Position numbers and translations under genes: made by a program. A model generated the notes under the pieces. It had not been told where the DNA came from, ran no database searches, and saw only the letters and a program-made list of their open reading frames with translations. A DNA stretch of 64,000 bases from Erinaceus europaeus (lineage: Eukaryota; Chordata; Mammalia; Eulipotyphla; Erinaceidae), in the NCBI RefSeq assembly GCF_950295315.1, contig NW_026647281.1, positions 30,399 through 94,398 on the forward strand. The letters run 5' to 3'. Shown here one piece after another: positions 8,127 to 27,344 of this stretch. How positions within the stretch are numbered: the stretch's first letter is position 1; every line of letters starts with the position of its first letter.

Positions 8127-10875
8127 AGGGGGAGGGGGCTGGACTGGAGAGTGGGTGGAGCTGGAGGCAGGCAGGTCCCAAGAATCAGGAACTGACAGGG
8201 CCAGATACCTGCACCCACCCACTGGATAGCAGCTGCAGCAGCCAGAGCAGCAGCCCTGGCTTGCCTAGGCCAAGGGCCCTGAGTGAGTCCCTCTGAGGAT
8301 GAGGAAGGGGACGGGGAGGGGTAGAGGGAGGGGGAGGAGGGCCGCTGTCAGCAGGCAACGGGGTCTACAGGGGCCTCCACTATGGAGGCCTGTGTCCAGG
8401 TGGCTGCCCGCCAGAACCGGGGCAGCTCAGGGCTCCCAGGGCCCTGGGGGGTGTCTGTGGGTTGGGGGCTGTCAGTCAGTCAGTCTGTCTGTGTGTCAGT
8501 GCACTTGCTTGGACATGGGCCTGGCGGCCCTTGGACCCCAGCCCTGGGCTGTCAGATGCCGGCCCCGCCCCCGGACACGCCCCCACCGTGCCCCTTGCAT
8601 CAGAGCCCTGCCCACCTGCGCTGGCTTTTGCCTGGGGCTCTGGCTCTGGTGGCTGGCCACCACACCTCAGATCAAGTTCAGGGTGGGTGTCATGGCTGCT
8701 GCCACCACCACTGCCTCCCTAGGGGTCAACTGGGTGGGCGGGGTCCTCGTGGCCTAGCAACCTCTCGAGCCCTCTGTGATGTCCCCCCCCAGGATTCTGT
8801 GTGCATGCGCACTGGCACTGGGCAGCCCAACTGTCCTGCCACTATATCAGGCGGCAGCAAGCAGACCCCTGGGCCCTGGCACCGAGGGACCGAAGAACGG
8901 GAGGACAGCGCTGACGGACGACGGACCTCGGGGCTGGCAGCCAAGAGAGCAAAGGAGGAGGTGCGCCCAGGTGCCAGGGAACCGGGCTACAGCTACCTAC
9001 ATGCCTGCCTGCCTTGCTGGATGCCGGTATGCTACCTCTGTCCATGTGGGTTTCTCAGTTCCTCTCCTGTCCTCTACTGTTCTCTCCTGTCCTCTCCTGT
9101 CGTCTACTGTTCTCTACTGTCCTCTCCTCTCCTCTCCTCTCCTGTCCGCTCCTCTCCTCTTTTCTCTACTCACTTCCGGGTGCCCTGATCACCAGCTAGA
9201 GCGCTTTTGACATTTCACCTGTGACAGCTGCCCACACCCCCCCTCCGCGTCCCTGACGTGACCCAGCTCACAGGCTCACCTGCTCACCCCACCCACACCC
9301 ACACGCCCCACCACATTCCCTGGATCAGCTCCTCTGCCCTATTCAGCCAAACTGCCCAGTTGGCAACGTATCTGTGCAGGCTTGACTGTCTTTATCATTC
9401 AAGGTTATATCTCCTTTTGTACTTAGCTTGGTTGATTGTCGATGGATAGTTGGATGGATGGATGGATGGATGGATGGAAGGATCGAGTGATGCACGGGTT
9501 GATCGATTGGTTTTGTAGAGGCAGAGAGCCATCTAGGGGTACTTGAGACCTCTGGCATAAGAGCCCTTGTCTTCTGTCGAATGTAAAACATTAACACCTC
9601 AATAAATAAATGAATAAATGTATTAAATAAACTGGGTTTAAAAAAACGCGGTGTCTTTTCCCTTTCTGAATATGGTATGCTGTGAGGATCATAATAAGGA
9701 AAGCATTGTTCTGAGCAGCCCCTTGAAATATTGGGATATTTCATTTTGCCTTCTTCTTCTTCTTCTTCTTCTTCTTCTTCTTCTTCTTCTTCTTCTTGTT
9801 CTTCTTCTTCTTCATCTTCTTTTTTTTTCTTTGCTTTCTATTATCTTGATTTATTTTTTGGAATGGACAGTCAAGAATTGAGAGACAAGGGAGGGATAGA
9901 GATTTTGAGAACCAGAGAGATACCTGCAGCACATCTGCACCACTTGTAAAGATTTCCCACTGCAGGTCGGAACCAGGGTCTTGAACACAGGTCCTCCTAC
10001 AGTTTAACATGAGTACTTAACCAGGTGAGGCACCACCTGCTAAGCTTAATGTGACATTTTTTTAGCAATGAAAAGAAATTCTCTTGGCTAGGTAAGAAAC
10101 AAATAAGATAAATATAAGTAAATAAAAGTGCTTTTACGTTTACACAGTGGAAACACACACTGGGACATATTCTTGTATAATACTTGTATTATTTATTTAT
10201 TTATTTATTTATTGCCACAAAGGGTTATTGCCATAGCGCATTGCCAGTACCACTCATCCACTGGTCCTATGTTCCATTGTTCCCCTTTTGCTGCCCTTGT
10301 GGCTTGAATATTGTGGTTATTAATAATATTATTATTGTTGTTGTGATAGTTACTGTCCTTGCGGAGAACAGAGAAAAATGGAAAGAGGAGGTTAAAGAGA
10401 GATGGGGGAGAGAAAGATAGGCCCCCTGAAGATCTGCTTCACTAAATAAATAAAGCACATTTTCATTTGACTCAGTAGAAACACAGAGACAAGTATACAT
10501 GTATAATACCTGCATTTTTATTTATGTATTCTTTATCTAATGACTAATTGATTGACTTATTGATTGCCTCCAGGGTTATTGTCAGGGCTAGGGGCCTGCA
10601 CCACGAACCCACTGCTCCTGCAGACCATGTTTTCCCCTTTGGCTGCCCTTGTTGCCTGAACTTTGTTGTGGTTATTCTTATCATTGTTGTTGCTGTTACT
10701 GTCCTTGCATAGGACAGAAAGGGAGAGAGGAGTGGAAACACAGAAGGGTGAGAGAAAGGTAGACCCCTGCAGGTCTGCTTCACTAGATAAACAAAAAGCA
10801 TGTACATTTATTTACAAAGTGGATACACTGACACATGTGTACATGTATATTACCTGTATATTTTCTCTATGTGTT

Positions 10876-10906
<31 letters not shown>

Positions 10907-11556
10907 GTATATGTATGTATTTATTTATTGCATCCAGGGTCACTGCCGGTGCTCAATACATATACCTGGAATCCACTGCTCCTGCAGACCATTTATTCTC
11001 CTTTTGCTGCCTTTGTTCCTTGATCACTGTTGTGCTTCTTCTTATTGTTGTTGTTGTTACTGTCCTTACATAGGACAGAGAGAAAGGGATAGGGGAGGGG
11101 AAAGTCAGAGGTGGAAGAGAAAGCACCCCTGAAGATCTGCTTCACCCCCTGTAAAGCTACTCCCCTGCAGGTGGGGGTCTGGGGGCCATACAGCAGATCC
11201 TTCTGCCTGTCCCCTCATTTGCTCCACCACCTCTTAACCCTCTGACATTCCGCCCAACCTCCCTGGATTTCCTTTTTACAGCACTAAGACCTGTCTATTT
11301 TTTGAATCCTCAATATCCTGAGGATCAGTTTTGGAAATAGTGTCATGAGAAGACACAGGGGGATCTCTGGAATCAGAGAGCGCCTGGAACAGCAGCTGGG
11401 GCTCTAGAGCCAGGGCATGGTCCATCTACCCATCCACCCTCCACGGAGTCCACTTGCCTGCAACTTGGTCCTGCTCCCTCCCAAAAAGATTTTTCCCTTG
11501 TTTCACTGAGAAACAGGCATCACACAGGAGAGTCAGCCAGTGGAAAAAAAAAAAAA

Positions 11557-11596
<40 letters not shown>

Positions 11597-12233
11597 ACTG
11601 ATGGACTAGCTTCTGGGAAGTACAGGTTTTGAACCTGAAAACACTGTCTGCCTCTGCCTGTCTCTCAGTCCACTGGAGGAGCCACTGCCCCAAGCAGTCC
11701 TTGTGCTCAGAGTGGGGTGTTTTCGCCAGTCCTAGGCTTGCACAGCGCACTTGGGATTGGGTTGCCTGAGATCCAAATGTTACATTGTAGATTGTTTGCA
11801 GTTCCGGCTCCCCAGGACATTGGACAGACCCAACTCCTCTGGGGATACCCAGAGAAAAAGACTCCTCCCATCCTTAGTGCAAATGGAGTGGAGGGGGAGG
11901 GGAGAGATGTGCATGTGTGGGATACTCATGCCCAGGTGTGTGTGAGGGGCCCTGACAGGGGGTAGAAGGGGGTTGAGGGGCAGAAGGAGACTGTTTGGGG
12001 GGCAGGCTGCAGGCAGGGGAGCCCCTGCATAGGTGCAGGGCTGTGTGTGCCTGTGGTGGCAGGGCGTTAGGGCAGGTCCCCCTGCAGGATGGTGAAGATG
12101 GCAGCTGGGCTGGCCCAGGGCCCCCAGGGCTGGAGGGCAGCAGCAGGCTGGCAGGAAAGGAGGCAAACAGTAGATGACAGTTGGGGAGCTGGGGGACAGG
12201 GGGCAAGGGGAAAAGGGGGCATCCTTGCGGAGG
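8127..12233 (+). repeat. Macrosatellite unit U3 (type A)
   Basis: Complete unit, 4107 bases. Its extra length comes mainly from a longer CTT tract (9751-9820) interrupted by a single tgttctt. It shares actatatcagg (near 8840) with U5. Its 3' half shares private variants with the 3' half of U6: the interrupted CTT tract, acttgcctg near 11451, and cccctgcatagg near 12022. Confidence 0.97.
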
Positions 12234-15200
12234 AGGGGGAGGGGGCTGGACTGGAGAGTGGGTGGAGCTGGAGGCAGGCAGGTCCCAAGAATCAGGAACT
12301 GACAGGGCCAGATACCTGCACCCACCCACTGGATAGCAGCTGCAGCAGCCAGAGCAGCAGCCCTGGCTTGCCTAGGCCAAGGGCCCTGAGTGAGTCCCTC
12401 TGAGGATGAGGAAGGGGACGGGGAGGGGTAGAGGGAGGGGGAGGAGGGCCGCTGTCAGCAGGCAACGGGGTCTACAGGGGCCTCCACTATGGAGGCCTGT
12501 GTCCAGGTGGCTGCCCGCCAGAACCGGGGCAGCTCAGGGCTCCCAGGGCCCTGGGGGGTGTCTGTGGGTTGGGGGCTGTCAGTCAGTCAGTCTGTCTGTG
12601 TGTCAGTGCACTTGCTTGGACATGGGCCTGGCGGCCCTTGGACCCCAGCCCTGGGCTGTCAGATGCCGGCCCCGCCCCCGGACACGCCCCCACCGTGCCC
12701 CTTGCGTCAGAGCCCTGCCCACCTGCGCTGGCTTTTGCCTGGGGCTCTGGCTCTGGTGGCTGGCCACCACACCTCAGATCAAGTTCAGGGTGGGTGTCAT
12801 GGCTGCTGCCACCACCACTGCCTCCCTAGGGGTCAACTGGGTGGGCGGGGTCCTCGTGGCCTAGCAACCTCTCGAGCCCTCTGTGATGTCCCCCCCCCAG
12901 GATTCTGTGTGCATGCGCACTGGCACTGGGCAGCCCAACTGTCCTGCCACTATGTCAGGCGGCAGCAAGCAGACCCCTGGGCCCTGGCACCGAGGGACCG
13001 AAGAACGGGAGGACAGCGCTGACGGACGACGGACCTCGGGGCTGGCAGCCAAGAGAGCAAAGGAGGAGGTGCGCCCAGGTGCCAGGGAACCGGGCTACAG
13101 CTACCTACATGCCTGCCTGCCTTGCTGGATGCCGGTATGCTACCTATGTCCATGTGGGTTTCTCAGTTCCTCTCCTGTCCTCTACTGTTCTCTCCTGTCC
13201 TCTCCTGTCGTCTACTGTCCTCTACTGTCCTCTCCTATCCTCTCCTCTCCTGTCCGCTCCTCTCCTCTTTTCTCTACTCACTTCCGGGTGCCCTGATCAC
13301 CAGCTAGAGCGCTTTTGACATTTCACCTGTGACAGCTGCCCACACCCCCCCTCCGCGTCCCTGACGTGACCCAGCTCACAGGCTCACCTGCTCACCCCAC
13401 CCACACCCACACGCCCCACCACATTCCCTGGATCAGCTCCTCTGCCCTATTCAGCCAAACTGCCCAGTTGGCAACGTATCTGTGCAAGCTTGACTGTCTT
13501 TATCATTCAAGGTTATATCTCCTTTTGTACTTAGCTTGGTTGATTGTCGATGGATAGTTGGATGGATGGATGGATGGATGGATGGATGGAAGGATCGAGT
13601 GATGCACGGGTTGATCGATTGGTTTTGTAGAGGCAGAGAGCCATCTAGGGGTACTTGAGACCTCTGGCATAAGAGCCCTTGTCTTCTGTCGAATGTAAAA
13701 CATTAACACCTCAATAAATAAATGAATAAATGTATTAAATAAACTGGGTTAAAAAAAACGCGGTGTCTTTTCCCTTTCTGAATATGGTATGCTGTGAGGA
13801 TCATAATAAGGAAAGCATTGTTCTGAGCAGCCCCTTGAAATATTGGGATATTTCATTTTGCCTTCTTCTTCTTCTTCTTCTTCTTCTTCTTCTTCATCTT
13901 CTTTTTTTTTCTTTGCTTTCTATTATCTTGATTTATTTTTTGGAATGGACAGTCAAGAATTGAGAGACAAGGGAGGGATAGAGATTTTGAGAACCAGAGA
14001 TATACCTGCAGCACATCTGCACCACTTGTAAAGATTTCCCACTGCAGGTCGGAACCAGGGTCTTGAACACAGGTCCTCCTACAGTTTAACATGAGTGCTT
14101 AACCAGGTGAGGCACCACCTGCTAAGCTTAATGTGACATTTTTTTAGCAATGAAAAGAAATTCTCTTGGCTAGGTAAGAAACAAATAAGATAAATATAAG
14201 TAAATAAAAGTGCTTTTACGTTTACACAGTGGAAACACACACTGGGACATATTCTTGTATAATACTTGTATTATTTATTTATTTATTTATTGCCACAAAG
14301 GGTTATTGCCATAGCGCAGTGCCAGTACCACTAATCCACTGGTCCTATGTTCCATTGTTCCCCTTTTGCTGCCCTTGTGGCTTGAATATTGTGGTTATTA
14401 ATAATATTATTATTGTTGTTGTGATAGTTACTGTCCTTGCGGAGAACAGAGAAATATGGAAAGAGGAGGTTAAAGAGAGATGGGGGAGAGAAAGATAGGC
14501 CCCCTGAAGATCTGCTTCACTAAATAAATAAAGCACATTTTCATTTGACTCAGTAGAAACACAGAGACAAGTATACATGTATAATACCTGCATTTTTTAT
14601 TTATGTATTCTTTATCTAATGACTAATTGATTGACTGATTGATTGCCTCCAGGGTTATTGTCAGGGCTAGGGGCCTGCACCACGAACCCACTGCTCCTGC
14701 AGACCATGTTTTCCCCTTTGGCTGCCCTTGTTGCCTGAACTTTGTTGTGGTTATTCTTATCATTGTTGTTGCTGTTACTGTCCTTGCATAGGACAGAAAG
14801 GGAGAGAGGAGTGGAAACACAGAAGGGTGAGAGAAAGGTAGACCCCTGCAGGTCTGCTTCACTAGATAAACAAAAAGCATGTACATTTATTTACTAAGTG
14901 GATACACCGACACATGTGTACATGTATATTACCTGTATATTTTCTCTATGTGTATATATATATATATATATAAATATATATATGTATATGTATGTATTTA
15001 TTTATTGCATCCAGGGTCACTGCCGGTGCTCAATACATATACCTGGAATCCACTGCTCCTGCAGACCATTTATTCTCCTTTTGCTGCCTTTGTTCCTTGA
15101 TCACTGTTGTGCTTCTTCTTATTGTTGTTGTTGTTACTGTCCTTACATAGGACAGAGAGAAAGGGATAGGGGAGGGGAAAGTCAGAGGTGGAAGAGAAAG

Positions 15201-15636
15201 CACCCCTGAAGATCTGCTTCACCCCCTGTAAAGCTACTCCCCTGCAGGTGGGGGTCTGGGGGCCATACCGCAGATCCTTCTGCCTGTCCCCTCATTTGCT
15301 CCACCACCTCTTAACCCTCTGACATTCCGCCCAACCTCCCTGGATTTCCTTTTTACAGCACTAAGACCTGTCTATTTTTTGAATCCTCAATATCCTGAGG
15401 ATCAGTTTTGGAAATAGTGTCATGAGAAGACACAGGGGGATCTCTGGAATCAGAGAGCGCCTGGAACAGCAGCTGGGGCTCTAGAGCCAGGGCATGGTCC
15501 ATCTACCCATCCACCCTCCACGGAGTCCACCTGCCTGCAACTTGGTCCTGCTCCCTCCCAAAAAGATTTTTCCCTTGTTTCACTGAGAAACAGGCATCAC
15601 ACAGGAGAGTCAGCCAGTGGAAAAAAAAAAAAAAAA

Positions 15637-15674
<38 letters not shown>

Positions 15675-16311
15675 ACTGATGGACTAGCTTCTGGGAAGTA
15701 CAGGTTTTGAACCTGAAAACACTGTCTGCCTCTGCCTGTCTCTCAGTCCACTGGAGGAGCCACTGCCCCAAGCAGTCCTTGTGCTCAGAGTGGGGTGTTT
15801 TCGCCAGTCCTAGGCTTGCACAGCGCACTTGGGATTGGGTTGCCTGAGATCCAAATGTTACATTGTAGATTGTTTGCAGTTCCGGCTCCCCAGGACATTG
15901 GACAGACCCAACTCCTCTGGGGATACCCAGAGAAAAAGACTCCTCCCATCCTTAGTGCAAATGGAGTGGAGGGGGAGGGGAGAGATGTGCATGTGTGGGA
16001 TACTCATGCCCAGGTGTGTGTGAGGGGCCCTGACAGGGGGTAGAAGGGGGTTGAGGGGCAGAAGGAGACTGTTTGGGGGGCAGGCTGCAGGCAGGGGAGC
16101 CCCTGAATAGGTGCAGGGCTGTGTGTGCCTGTGGTGGCAGGGCGTTAGGGCAGGTCCCCCTGCAGGATGGTGAAGATGGCAGCTGGGCTGGCCCAGGGCC
16201 CCCAGGGCTGGAGGGCAGCAGCAGGCTGGCAGGAAAGGAGGCAAACAGTAGATGACAGTTGGGGAGCTGGGGGACAGGGGGCAAGGGGAAAAGGGGGCAT
16301 CCTTGCGGAGG
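12234..16311 (+). repeat. Macrosatellite unit U4 (type A)
   Basis: Complete unit, 4078 bases. It shares a set of private variants with U7: cttgcgtcag near 12702, an extra C in the C-run near 12895, tacctatgtcc near 13141, and gtgcaagcttg near 13483. This indicates a common recent origin with U7. Its TA tract (14951-14996) has an internal aaat interruption. Confidence 0.97.
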
Positions 16312-20484
<4,173 letters not shown>

Positions 20485-23217
20485 AGGGGGAGGGGGCTGG
20501 ACTGGAGAGTGGGTGGAGCTGGAGGCAGGCAGGTCCCAAGAATCAGGAACTGACAGGGCCAGATACCTGCACCCACCCACTGGATAGCAGCTGCAGCAGC
20601 CAGAGCAGCAGCCCTGGCTTGCCTAGGCCAAGGGCCCTGAGTGAGTCCCTCTGAGGATGAGGAAGGGGACGGGGAGGGGTAGAGGGAGGGGGAGGAGGGC
20701 CGCTGTCAGCAGGCAACGGGGTCTACAGGGGCCTCCACTATGGAGGCCTGTGTCCAGGTGGCTGCCCGCCAGAACCGGGGCAGCTCAGGGCTCCCAGGGC
20801 CCTGGGGGGTGTCTGTGGGTTGGGGGCTGTCAGTCAGTCAGTCTGTCTGTGTGTCAGTGCACTTGCTTGGACAGGGGCCTGGCGGCCCTTGGACCCCAGC
20901 CCTGGGCTGTCAGATGCCGGCCCCGCCCCCGGACACGCCCCCACCGTGCCCCTTGCATCAGAGCCCTGCCCACCTGCGCTGGCTTTTGCCTGGGGCTCTG
21001 GCTCTGGTGGCTGGCCACCACACCTCAGATCAAGTTCAGGGTGGGTGTCATGGCTGCTGCCACCACCACTGCCTCCCTAGGGGTCAACTGGGTGGGCGGG
21101 GTCCTCGTGGCCTAGCAACCTCTCGAGCCCTCTGTGATGTCCCCCCTCAGGATTCTGTGTGCATGCGCACTGGCACTGGGCAGCCCAACTGTCCTGCCAC
21201 TATGTCAGGCGGCAGCAAGCAGACCCCTGGGCCCTGGCACCGAGGGACCGAAGAACGGGAGGACAGCGCTGACCGACGACGGACCTCGGGGCTGGCAGCC
21301 AAGAGAGCAAAGGAGGAGGTGCGCCCAGGTGCCAGGGAACCGGGCTACAGCTACCTACATGCCTGCCTGCCTTGCTGGATGCCGGTATGCTACCTCTGTC
21401 CATGTGGGTTTCTCAGTTCCTCTCCTGTCCTCTACTGTTCTCTCCTGTCCTCTCCTGTCGTCTACTGTTCTCTACTGTCCTCTCCTCTCCTCTCCTCTCC
21501 TGTCCGCTCCTCTCCTCTTTTCTCTACTCACTTCCGGGTGCCCTGATCACCAGCTAGAGCGCTTTTGACATTTCACCTGTGACAGCTGCCCACACCCCCC
21601 CTCCGCGTCCCGGACGTGACCCAGCTCACAGGCTCACCTGCTCACCCCACCCACACCCACACGCCCCACCACATTCCCTGGATCAGCTCCTCTGCCCTAT
21701 TCAGCCAAACTGCCCAGTTGGCAACGTATCTGTGCAGGCTTGACTGTCTTTATCATTCAAGGTTGTATCTCCTTTTGTACTTAGCTTGGTTGATTGTCGA
21801 TGGATAGTTGGATGGATGGATGGATGGATGGATGGATGGAAGGATCGAGTGATGCACGGGTTGATCGATTGGTTTTGTAGAGGCAGAGAGCCATCTAGGG
21901 GTACTTGAGACCTCTGGCATAAGAGCCCTTGTCTTCTGTCGAATGTAAAACATTAACACCTCAATAAATAAATGAATAAATGTATTAAATAAACTGGGTT
22001 AAAAAACACGCGGTGTCTTTTCCCTTTCTGAATATGGTATGCTGTGAGGATCATAATAAGGAAAGCATTGTTCTGAGCAGCCCCTTGAAATATTGGGATA
22101 TTTCATTTTGCCTTCTTCTTCTTCTTCTTCTTCTTCTTCTTGTTCTTCTTCTTCTTCATCTTCTTTTTTTTTCTTTGCTTTCTATTATCTTGATTTATTT
22201 TTTGGAATGGACAGTCAAGAATTGAGAGACAAGGGAGGGATAGAGATTTTGAGAACCAGAGAGATACCTGCAGCACATCTGCACCACTTGTAAAGATTTC
22301 CCACTGCAGGTCGGAACCAGGGTCTTGAACACAGGTCCTCCTACAGTTTAACATGAGTACTTAACCAGGTGAGGCACCACCTGCTAAGCTTAATGTGACA
22401 TTTTTTTAGCAATGAAAAGAAATTCTCTTGGCTAGGTAAGAAACAAATAAGATAAATATAAGTAAATAAAAGTGCTTTTACGTTTACACAGTGGAAACAC
22501 ACACTGGGACATATTCTTGTATAATACTTGTATTATTTATTTATTTATTTATTTATTGCCACAAAGGGTTATTGCCATAGCGCATTGCCAGTACCACTCA
22601 TCCACTGGTCCTATGTTCCATTGTTCCCCTTTTGCTGCCCTTGTGGCTTGAATATTGTGGTTATTAATAATATTATTATTGTTGTTGTGATAGTTACTGT
22701 CCTTGCGGAGAACAGAGAAAAATGGAAAGAGGAGGTTAAAGAGAGATGGGGGAGAGAAAGATAGGCCCCCTGAAGATCTGCTTCACTAAATAAATAAAGC
22801 ACATTTTCATTTGACTCAGTAGAAACACAGAGACAAGTATACATGTATAATTCCTGCATTTTTTATTTATGTATTCTTTATCTAATGACTAATTGATTGA
22901 CTTATTGATTGCCTCCAGGGTTATTGTCAGGGCTAGGGGCCTGCACCACGAACCCACTGCTCCTGCAGACCATGTTTTCCCCTTTGGCTGCCCTTGTTGC
23001 CTGAACTTTGTTGTGGTTATTCTTATCATTGTTGTTGCTGTTACTGTCCTTGCATAGGACAGAAAGGGAGAGAGGAGTGGAAACACAGAAGGGTGAGAGA
23101 AAGGTAGACCCCTGCAGGTCTGCTTCACTAGATAAACAAAAAGCATGTACATTTATTTACAAAGTGGATACACTGACACATGTGTACATGTATATTACCT
23201 GTATATTTTCTCTATGT

Positions 23218-23255
<38 letters not shown>

Positions 23256-23905
23256 GTATATGTATGTATTTATTTATTGCATCCAGGGTCACTGCCGGTG
23301 CTCAATACATATACCTGGAATCCACTGCTCCTGCAGACCATTTATTCTCCTTTTGCTGCCTTTGTTCCTTGATCACTGTTGTGCTTCTTCTTATTGTTGT
23401 TGTTGTTACTGTCCTTACATAGGACAGAGAGAAAGGGATAGGGGAGGGGAAAGTCAGAGGTGGAAGAGAAAGCACCCCTGAAGATCTGCTTCACCCCCTG
23501 TAAAGCTACTCCCCTGCAGGTGGGGGTCTGGGGGCCATACAGCAGATCCTTCTGCCTGTCCCCTCATTTGCTCCACCACCTCTTAACCCTCTGACATTCC
23601 GCCCAACCTCCCTGGATTTCCTTTTTACAGCACTAAGACCTGTCTATTTTTTGAATCCTCAATATCCTGAGGATCAGTTTTGGAAATAGTGTCATGAGAA
23701 GACACAGGGGGATCTCTGGAATCAGAGAGCGCCTGGAACAGCAGCTGGGGCTCTAGAGCCAGGGCATGGTCCATCTACCCATCCACCCTCCACGGAGTCC
23801 ACTTGCCTGCAACTTGGTCCTGCTCCCTCCCAAAAAGATTTTTCCCTTGTTTCACTGAGAAACAGGCATCACACAGGAGAGTCAGCCAGTGGAAAAAAAA
23901 AAAAA

Positions 23906-23944
<39 letters not shown>

Positions 23945-24581
23945 ACTGATGGACTAGCTTCTGGGAAGTACAGGTTTTGAACCTGAAAACACTGTCTGCC
24001 TCTGCCTGTCTCTCAGTCCACTGGAGGAGCCACTGCCCCAAGCAGTCCTTGTGCTCAGAGTGGGGTGTTTTCGCCAGTCCTAGGCTTGCACAGCGCACTT
24101 GGGATTGGGTTGCCTGAGATCCAAATGTTACATTGTAGATTGTTTGCAGTTCCGGCTCCCCAGGACATTGGACAGACCCAACTCCTCTGGGGATACCCAG
24201 AGAAAAAGACTCCTCCCATCCTTAGTGCAAATGGAGTGGAGGGGGAGGGGAGAGATGTGCATGTGTGGGATACTCATGCCCAGGTGTGTGTGAGGGGCCC
24301 TGACAGGGGGTAGAAGGGGGTTGAGGGGCAGAAGGAGACTGTTTGGGGGGCAGGCTGCAGGCAGGGGAGCCCCTGCATAGGTGCAGGGCTGTGTGTGCCT
24401 GTGGTGGCAGGGCGTTAGGGCAGGTCCCCCTGCAGGATGGTGAAGATGGCAGCTGGGCTGGCCCAGGGCCCCCAGGGCTGGAGGGCAGCAGCAGGCTGGC
24501 AGGAAAGGAGGCAAACAGTAGATGACAGTTGGGGAGCTGGGGGACAGGGGGCAAGGGGAAAAGGGGGCATCCTTGCGGAGG
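20485..24581 (+). repeat. Macrosatellite unit U6 (type A, mosaic)
   Basis: Complete unit, 4097 bases. Its 5' GC-rich half matches U1-type variants (caggggcc near 20870, accgacgacgg near 21274). Its 3' half matches U3 (CTT tract interrupted by tgttctt, acttgcctg near 23801, cccctgcatagg near 24370). This mosaic pattern suggests unequal crossover or gene conversion. Confidence 0.97.
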
Positions 24582-27291
24582 AGGGGGAGGGGGCTGGACT
24601 GGAGAGTGGGTGGAGCTGGAGGCAGGCAGGTCCCAAGAATCAGGAACTGACAGGGCCAGATACCTGCACCCACCCACTGGATAGCAGCTGCAGCAGCCAG
24701 AGCAGCAGCCCTGGCTTGCCTAGGCCAAGGGCCCTGAGTGAGTCCCTCTGAGGATGAGGAAGGGGACGGGGAGGGGTAGAGGGAGGGGGAGGAGGGCCGC
24801 TGTCAGCAGGCAACGGGGTCTACAGGGGCCTCCACTATGGAGGCCTGTGTCCAGGTGGCTGCCCGCCAGAACCGGGGCAGCTCAGGGCTCCCAGGGCCCT
24901 GGGGGGTGTCTGTGGGTTGGGGGCTGTCAGTCAGTCAGTCTGTCTGTGTGTCAGTGCACTTGCTTGGACATGGGCCTGGCGGCCCTTGGACCCCAGCCCT
25001 GGGCTGTCAGATGCCGGCCCCGCCCCCGGACACGCCCCCACCGTGCCCCTTGCGTCAGAGCCCTGCCCACCTGCGCTGGCTTTTGCCTGGGGCTCTGGCT
25101 CTGGTGGCTGGCCACCACACCTCAGATCAAGTTCAGGGTGGGTGTCATGGCTGCTGCCACCACCACTGCCTCCCTAGGGGTCAACTGGGTGGGCGGGGTC
25201 CTCGTGGCCTAGCAACCTCTCGAGCCCTCTGTGATGTCCCCCCCCCAGGATTCTGTGTGCATGCGCACTGGCACTGGGCAGCCCAACTGTCCTGCCACTA
25301 TGTCAGGCGGCAGCAAGCAGACCCCTGGGCCCTGGCACCGAGGGACCGAAGAACGGGAGGACAGCGCTGACGGACGACGGACCTCGGGGCTGGCAGCCAA
25401 GAGAGCAAAGGAGGAGGTGCGCCCAGGTGCCAGGGAACCGGGCTACAGCTACCTACATGCCTGCCTGCCTTGCTGGATGCCGGTATGCTACCTATGTCCA
25501 TGTGGGTTTCTCAGTTCCTCTCCTGTCCTCTACTGTTCTCTCCTGTCCTCTCCTGTCGTCTACTGTCCTCTACTGTCCTCTCCTATCCTCTCCTCTCCTG
25601 TCCGCTCCTCTCCTCTTTTCTCTACTCACTTCCGGGTGCCCTGATCACCAGCTAGAGCGCTTTTGACATTTCACCTGTGACAGCTGCCCACACCCCCCCT
25701 CCGCGTCCCTGACGTGACCCAGCTCACAGGCTCACCTGCTCACCCCACCCACACCCACACGCCCCACCACATTCCCTGGATCAGCTCCTCTGCCCTATTC
25801 AGCCAAACTGCCCAGTTGGCAACGTATCTGTGCAAGCTTGACTGTCTTTATCATTCAAGGTTATATCTCCTTTTGTACTTAGCTTGGTTGATTGTCGATG
25901 GATAGTTGGATGGATGGATGGATGGATGGATGGATGGAAGGATCGAGTGATGCACGGGTTGATCGATTGGTTTTGTAGAGGCAGAGAGCCATCTAGGGGT
26001 ACTTGAGACCTCTGGCATAAGAGCCCTTGTCTTCTGTCGAATGTAAAACATTAACACCTCAATAAATAAATGAATAAATGTATTAAATAAACTGGGTTAA
26101 AAAAAACGCGGTGTCTTTTCCCTTTCTGAATATGGTATGCTGTGAGGATCATAATAAGGAAAGCATTGTTCTGAGCAGCCCCTTGAAATATTGGGATATT
26201 TCATTTTGCCTTCTTCTTCTTCTTCTTCTTCTTCTTCTTCATCTTCTTTTTTTTTCTTTGCTTTCTATTATCTTGATTTATTTTTTGGAATGGACAGTCA
26301 AGAATTGAGAGACAAGGGAGGGATAGAGATTTTGAGAACCAGAGAGATAAATGCAGCACATCTGCACCACTTGTAAAGATTTCCCACTGCAGGTCGGAAC
26401 CAGGGTCTTGAACCCAGGTCCTCCTACAGTTTAACATGAGTGCTTAACCAGGTGAGGCACCACCTGCTAAGCTTAATGTGACATTTTTTTAGCAATGAAA
26501 AGAAATTCTCTTGGCTAGGTAAGAAACAAATAAGATAAATATAAGTAAATAAAAGTGCTTTTACGTTTACACAGTGGAAACACACACTGGGACATATTCT
26601 TGTATAATACTTGTATTATTTATTTATTTATTTATTGCCACAAAGGGTTATTGCCATAGCGCATTGCCAGTACCACTCATCCACTGGTCCTATGTTCCAT
26701 TGTTCCCCTTTTGCTGCCCTTGTGGCTTGAATATTGTGGTTATTAATAATATTATTATTGTTGTTGTGATAGTTACTGTCCTTGCGGAGAACAGAGAAAA
26801 ATGGAAAGAGGAGGTTAAAGAGAGATGGGGGAGAGAAAGATAGGCCCCCTGAAGATCTGCTTCACTAAATAAATAAAGCACATTTTCATTTGACTCAGTA
26901 GAAACACAGAGACAAGTATACATGTATAATTCCTGCATTTTTTATTTATGTATTCTTTATCTAATGACTAATTGATTGACTTATTGATTGCCTCCAGGGT
27001 TATTGTCAGGGCTAGGGGCCTGCACCACGAACCCACTGCTCCTGCAGACCATGTTTTCCCCTTTGGCTGCCCTTGTTGCCTGAACTTTGTTGTGGTTATT
27101 CTTATCATTGTTGTTGCTGTTACTGTCCTTGCATAGGACAGAAAGGGAGAGAGGAGTGGAAACACAGAAGGGTGAGAGAAAGGTAGACCCCTGCAGGTCT
27201 GCTTCACTAGATAAACAAAAAGCATGTACATTTATTTACTAAGTGGATACACCGACACATGTGTACATGTATATTACCTGTATATTTTCTC

Positions 27292-27344
<53 letters not shown>

